Of a stretch of DNA of 13,477 bases, positions 12,279 through 13,477 are shown piece by piece. Under the pieces are notes generated by a model, which was given only the letters and a program-made list of their open reading frames with translations, made no database searches and was not told where the DNA came from. This stretch comes from Pirellulales bacterium (GTDB lineage Bacteria > Planctomycetota > Planctomycetia > Pirellulales > Thermoguttaceae): contig JAUWHT010000138.1 in the NCBI GenBank assembly GCA_030605745.1, positions 1 through 13,477 on the forward strand, written 5' to 3'. Within the stretch, counting starts at the first letter, position 1. Every line of letters starts with the position of its first letter. A program made the position numbers and the translations under genes.

Positions 12279-13307
12279 TCACTCCAGTGGTAGTGAAACC
12301 GGTCGACCGCCTTCGGCAATCGAGCGGTCGATCGCCAGGCACAACTCGTGCGTGCGGTAGCCGTCGGCCACGTTGCAGTGTGACTCGCGGTCCTGGCGAA
12401 TACAGTCGACCAGGTGGTTCATCTGGGCATCGAACGGATGGTGCTCGACGGCGGCGGAGTCGGGCATGACCGTTGACATCTCGGTCCAGCCGGTCTGGCC
12501 GGGCAGCAGTCGCTTCGACCAGATGCGGTTGTCGCGCAGCGTGCCCTCGGTGCCCACCAGGTCGATGTTCAGCGAGTAGGGCATCTCGGCATCGAACAAC
12601 GTGGATGTCTTTCCGATACCTCCGCCGCGGAACTTCAGCACGGCCACTACGTTCGAGTCGTACTCGAAGAGCCCCTTAATGTTATTCGAGTAGGCCGTGA
12701 CCTCGGCCACCTCGTCGCCGGCGAGCCAGCGGATGGCGTCGACTGCGTGGCAACCGCCCAAGAGCATCGTGCTGCCGCCGGTCTTCCGCGTATGTGCCCA
12801 GTGCCAGCCGTCGTACCCCACGGGACCAATGGCGTGCCAGTAGTCGACTTCCGTGTAGAACAACTCGCCGACGGCTCCGGCCGCCAGCAGCGACTTGAGG
12901 TTCTCGAACAGCGGGTTCCAGCGGAGCACGAAGCTAACCACGCTTTTCACGCCGGCCGCGGCAACCGCGTCGCGCAGCGCCAGGTTCTCCTCCATTGATA
13001 AGACCATCGGCTTTTCGATCATCAGGTGTTTTCCGGCCTCGGCGGTGGCGATCCCCTGCTCGGCATGCACGTGATTCGGACCGCTGATGTTGACGATATC
13101 GACCCGCTCATCCCGGATTACCTCATCGTAACTGTCGCGCACGGTGCAGTCGATTCCGAATTTGTCGACCAGCCGTTGAGCCGTTTCCTTCCGCCGGCTG
13201 CTTACCGAGACGATTTTGCAGTGCGGGTTTTTCAGCCAACTGGCCGCATGTGCATAAGCCACCTGTCCTACGCCGTGAATGGCTACTCCCAGTTTTTCGT
13301 TTTCCAT
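12279..13307 (-). CDS. Gfo/Idh/MocA family NAD(P)-dependent dehydrogenase
   Basis: A 342-residue protein. ATG 13307 is selected because GAGGAGAA lies about 8 nt before it and the product then opens MENEKLGVAIHGVGQVAYAH, the N-terminal Rossmann strand and loop (GVGQVA, 12-17). EKP at 98-100 is the hallmark cofactor/catalytic Lys motif. GGSTMLLGGCHAVDAIRWLAG (178-198) carries the His187/Asp190 pair of the C-terminal domain. Known: the family oxidises or reduces sugars, inositols and related polyols with NAD(P), usually in the cytoplasm; the exact substrate is not readable from sequence. Downstream co-directional genes (UroD-like, symporter, small subunit) suggest one catabolic unit. The stop is followed after 2 nt by the GGGTTCA repeat block. 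A longer reading frame upstream of 13307 has no support and runs through a repeat. Confidence 0.92.
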   Translation of the reverse strand: MENEKLGVAIHGVGQVAYAHAASWLKNPHCKIVSVSSRRKETAQRLVDKFGIDCTVRDSYDEVIRDERVDIVNISGPNHVHAEQGIATAEAGKHLMIEKPMVLSMEENLALRDAVAAAGVKSVVSFVLRWNPLFENLKSLLAAGAVGELFYTEVDYWHAIGPVGYDGWHWAHTRKTGGSTMLLGGCHAVDAIRWLAGDEVAEVTAYSNNIKGLFEYDSNVVAVLKFRGGGIGKTSTLFDAEMPYSLNIDLVGTEGTLRDNRIWSKRLLPGQTGWTEMSTVMPDSAAVEHHPFDAQMNHLVDCIRQDRESHCNVADGYRTHELCLAIDRSIAEGGRPVSLPLE

Positions 13308-13337
13308 GTTCGTTCTCCTCGTTCGATTTGCAAATCC

Positions 13338-13360
13338 CGTGTAGCGGCCGGGCTTGCCCG
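13338..13360. repeat. Single-arm copy of the GTGTAGCGGC(T/C)GGGCTTGCCC element
   Basis: cgtgtagcggccgggcttgc matches the left arm of the 28-bp inverted repeat at 1762-1789 with one mismatch over those 20 bases. No second arm follows within view. It lies in the leader of the dehydrogenase gene, whose 170-nt upstream region holds no gene I can support. Confidence 0.7.
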
Positions 13361-13433
13361 ATTTTCCGCAGGTTGGTGTAACGGCTAAGTAGAGTAGTTG
13401 TTTGATTGGGTTAGAGTCTATCGTTGTAACTTC

Positions 13434-13450
13434 TGCGCGCCGTGCGCGCA
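13434..13450. other. Small GC dyad near the right edge
   Basis: tgcgcgc and gcgcgca (7-bp stem, 3-nt loop), about 130 nt upstream of the dehydrogenase ATG. It could be an operator or the end of an upstream transcript; the context is cut by the window edge. Confidence 0.3.
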
Positions 13451-13477
13451 TCTTGTACAGTACTTGTTCACCACACT

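Noticed and set aside
13308..13451. N-terminal extension of the dehydrogenase to 13451
   Set aside because: The extension translates a dispersed repeat, while ATG 13307 has a good Shine-Dalgarno and starts the Rossmann fold correctly.
1..13477. tRNA or rRNA genes
   Set aside because: I saw no cloverleaf-like or rRNA-like sequence on either strand, although a covariance search was not possible.

Overview
The window looks like chromosomal DNA of a planctomycete, most likely a Pirellulales-type lineage and plausibly from a metagenome. The basis is high GC, loosely packed genes, and several families that I recognise as typical of that phylum: a secreted HEAT-repeat protein, UroD-like proteins next to a Gfo/Idh dehydrogenase and an SSS symporter, a membrane-anchored endonuclease/exonuclease/phosphatase (EEP) protein, and a small HTH/zinc-ribbon protein. 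The lineage is inferred from family recognition; no rRNA or other marker gene is present. All genes but one (the HEAT-repeat gene) lie on the minus strand.

Layout, read in minus-strand transcription order from the right. (a) 13307-10442: Gfo/Idh/MocA dehydrogenase, intact UroD/MtaA-like protein, and a second UroD-like gene that is broken (large internal deletion plus in-frame TAG). (b) 10408-8631: sodium:solute symporter with a tightly coupled 71-residue membrane protein. (c) 8540-7251: polytopic membrane protein of unknown function. Blocks (a) and (b) look like a catabolic or uptake cluster for a small, probably sugar-like, substrate. (d) 6094-7215, plus strand: secreted HEAT-repeat protein. 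(e) 5921-5412: MoaB/MogA-type molybdopterin protein. (f) 5199-3615: a 45-residue helix-type ORF coupled to a beta-class DNA methyltransferase fused to an Mrr-like nuclease domain, AT-richer than its surroundings. (g) 3487-2486: membrane-anchored EEP-fold protein that lacks key catalytic residues. (h) 2333-1: a run of small genes: a coiled-coil hypothetical, the HTH/zinc-ribbon protein, a permuted papain-like (YiiX/NlpC-P60) protein, and a secreted C39-like papain-fold protein cut by the window edge.

The most striking property is the repeat load. I see at least seven families of short repeated words, mostly arranged as facing inverted arrays, and four kinds of larger palindromic element. They are not scattered at random. 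They sit at gene ends, and at eight stop codons the repeat either contains the stop or begins within about 8 nt of it. Two elements sit inside coding sequence and keep the frame open: an NPQS-type array after the signal peptide of the leftmost gene, and an ~86-bp palindrome inside the YiiX-like gene. I would follow up this repeat-gene-end relationship first, then the methyltransferase-nuclease locus and the EEP protein with a changed active site.
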